Virus record (IMG/VR): IMGVR_UViG_3300009786_000016
Span: 1 to 52,579 of that record
Length of the DNA stretch: 52,579 nt
Source: a virus
Direction: 5' to 3' (one strand)
A program made the translations under genes and the position numbers. Within the stretch, counting starts at the first letter, position 1; every line of letters starts with the position of its first letter. Below the pieces are notes generated by a model, which saw only the letters and a list, made by a program, of their open reading frames with translations, had not been told where the DNA came from and searched no databases. Positions 50,964 through 52,579 of this stretch are shown in pieces.

Positions 50964-51262
50964 TGCCAGAAAAAGTACAGAATAGAAAAGTAACAAGAAG
51001 TGTAGGTTCGAGGATGAATCCGTATTCTGAGGATGGAACTAACCGAGAATCTGCTGATTTACAAAAGACTGTTGAAGCTATTGCTGATAAGGTGGATACT
51101 GCTGTAGGTGCTGTAGAAGAACGACAAAGTGCTGGAAGTCTAGGTTCTATGAGGTTTGTAAAAGATAAAAAAGATTGGTACTTAGAATTTAAAACAGAAG
51201 ATGGGTGGGTCCGTAGTGATAACTCATCATCAAGTGGGTTTATATTAAGAGACAAGAAATGA
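50963..51262 (+). CDS. Hypothetical virion-module protein, 99 aa
   Basis: TAATG overlap with the large tail gene. Polar, with a helical middle (SADLQKTVEAIADKVDTAV) and a beta-type end (MRFVKDKKDWYLEFKTEDGWV). It may cap or link tail components. No family recognised. Confidence 0.55.
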   Translation: MPEKVQNRKVTRSVGSRMNPYSEDGTNRESADLQKTVEAIADKVDTAVGAVEERQSAGSLGSMRFVKDKKDWYLEFKTEDGWVRSDNSSSSGFILRDKK

Positions 51263-51275
51263 TAAAGGTGACAAT

Positions 51276-52579
51276 ATGAGTTGGTTAAGTAAAAAAGTCG
51301 GCGGTTGGTGGGATAAAGCATCTGGTGCAAATCAGAAGTATGACCCAAATCAATTAGGGAATGAGTACGATACTTCTATGCAAGGGGTTAATGCAGGCTA
51401 TGATAAGATAAGCGAGTATGCAGAGGGTATGATGGACCCAAATTCTCAGCAGAATCAGAATCAGCGTTCTATGATGAATCAACAAGGTGCAGATGCGGCG
51501 GCTCAATCATCACGGATGGCTGGTAGAAATGCGGCTATGGCTGGAGGAGCTCCAGCAGGTGCTCTTGCGGCTCAAACAGCGTCTACTGCGAATCAATCCT
51601 TAGCTGGCTCTAATAACGCCTTTAATCAGTACTTACAGGGGGCACAGGGACAAGGTGCCAGTATGCTTTCTGGTGTCCTAGCAAACCAAGGGCAGATGCA
51701 GAATCAGAAATTTCAAATGGTAAATAACCAAAGACAGGCTAATGCTCAGGCAGATACTCAAGGGGCACAGTTTGGTGCTAATCTACTAGGTAGTGCTATT
51801 GGTATGATACCGGGACTTGGTCAAAGAGGTGGTGAAGTTGGTACTGATATTCAAGAAGGTGGAATGGCTTATGATAATATGGACCACCATATAGCTTATG
51901 ATGGCTACCAGAATGGTGGCTCAGTAGGGGCGGATGGCAAACAACATTACTTTCTTGGTGGCTTAGCGGCTTCTATTGGTATGGGGGCTTTAAAAAAAGG
52001 GTATGACTCTTTAGAAGGAGGCAACTTTGGCGATAAAGTTGACAATATTAAAGGGAGCCTTGGTAAACTTGGTGAGGGTATTCAAGAAGGCGTATCAGAA
52101 ATGAAACAGCAAGCAGGTGATACTGACTACCATAAGGATGAAAGTGCGGCTAGAGATGCGGGTGCAATGGAGTATAGTCAATCCGAAGAAGGACTGAAAC
52201 AAATTGGGGATTGGGAAAATTTAGGCACAAGCAACAAAGAGTTTAATGCGGCTAATAAAAATATGACAGAACTACTTGATGATGGGACTCAGAACCCCCA
52301 GTGGCAATCAAGAGAACAAGTTGGGAAAGCTAGAATCTCACAAGGTATGAATGAGTATCGTGACAATTACGATATAGAAGGTGGAAAGCACAGAGTAGGT
52401 GCTACAAGAGCTGGTTTAGAAGATTTTAGGAACAGTGACACTACTAAAATGGTTGGTAAAGGTATAGCAGGAACCTATGGACTAGCAAAAGAAGGAGTAG
52501 GCGTTGCTAAAGATGCGATAGTTGGCGGTACTGGTCTATTAGCAGGAGCTATAGGTACAGGTGCAGGTGCTGTAGGCAA
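51276..52579 (+). CDS. Internal virion protein, partial (at least 434 aa, runs off the window)
   Basis: AAAGGTG precedes ATG 51276; no stop before the window ends. The first 180 residues are Q-, N-, A- and G-rich and helical (MAGRNAAMAGGAPAGALAAQT). Then GQRGGEVGTDIQEGG and YQNGGSV motifs, a soluble middle and Gly/Ala-rich hydrophobic stretches at the end. This composition is typical of ejected internal proteins of podoviruses. The RGG-V...EGG motif is shared with the gene at 51-1412. Confidence 0.7.
   Translation, partial: MSWLSKKVGGWWDKASGANQKYDPNQLGNEYDTSMQGVNAGYDKISEYAEGMMDPNSQQNQNQRSMMNQQGADAAAQSSRMAGRNAAMAGGAPAGALAAQTASTANQSLAGSNNAFNQYLQGAQGQGASMLSGVLANQGQMQNQKFQMVNNQRQANAQADTQGAQFGANLLGSAIGMIPGLGQRGGEVGTDIQEGGMAYDNMDHHIAYDGYQNGGSVGADGKQHYFLGGLAASIGMGALKKGYDSLEGGNFGDKVDNIKGSLGKLGEGIQEGVSEMKQQAGDTDYHKDESAARDAGAMEYSQSEEGLKQIGDWENLGTSNKEFNAANKNMTELLDDGTQNPQWQSREQVGKARISQGMNEYRDNYDIEGGKHRVGATRAGLEDFRNSDTTKMVGKGIAGTYGLAKEGVGVAKDAIVGGTGLLAGAIGTGAGAVG

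Noticed and set aside
1-52579. Temperate lifestyle
   Set aside because: No integrase, excisionase, CI-like repressor, partition genes or attachment site could be seen; the small HTH and ribbon-helix-helix proteins alone do not indicate lysogeny.

Overview
The window looks like most or all of the genome of an uncultured, strictly lytic, short-tailed tailed phage (Caudoviricetes, podovirus-like) of an unidentified bacterial host. The DNA is A+T-rich and densely packed, and genes often overlap by 1-30 bases. There is a P22-like portal, a large terminase, a major capsid protein of the SU10/DUF5309 type and several large putative ejected virion proteins. I see no tape measure, sheath or tail tube. 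I also see no integrase, repressor, tRNA or CRISPR array.

Layout. (1) 1-14414, plus strand: the end of the virion module, with two probable internal virion proteins, a 2932-residue giant protein, a membrane protein, a small zinc-ribbon protein and a 562-residue protein. (2) 14502-14537: a hairpin between convergent transcription units. (3) 14561-27512, minus strand: the early/replication block, read from high to low coordinates. It starts with small genes, then a ubiquitin-like conjugation cassette (beta-grasp Ubl, E2-like enzyme, JAB/MPN peptidase, unknown helical protein, ThiF/E1-like enzyme). A Sak4-like ATPase, an SSB-like protein and an AEP primase-DnaB-like helicase fusion follow, then small regulators, a Gp157-like protein, HTH, HNH and MazG-like proteins. 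No DNA polymerase gene is visible. (4) 26171-27149 and 27513-27981: unusually long gene-free stretches with strong hairpins, flanking one small gene at the divergence point. (5) 27982-52579, plus strand: packaging (PD-(D/E)XK-like protein, putative small terminase, TerL), portal, scaffold, capsid, neck/adaptor proteins, two paralogous tail fibres, a collagen-like fibre, the lysis group (holin-like proteins, GH108 endolysin), a metallophosphoesterase, a very large tail protein and an internal virion protein that runs off the end.

Two systems stand out. The first is a near-complete Ubl-E2-JAB-E1 pathway inside a phage replication operon. Its E2 active-site motif has the same residue spacing as eukaryotic UBC enzymes, and its JAB gene carries a properly phased A AAA AAG slippery heptamer leading into a 69-codon -1 frame extension. 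The second is the giant virion-module protein. It has a DLDGD loop in a context closely resembling the catalytic double-psi barrel of RNA polymerase beta-prime, and a second barrel-like segment about 350 residues upstream. This suggests a single-chain RNA polymerase that is packaged and injected, as in crAss-like phages but in a differently organised phage.

The plus-strand late genes run off one end of the window and continue from the other, which suits a circular map. However, the reading frames do not join exactly at the ends. Functions below rest on motifs read by eye; no database search or structure prediction was run.
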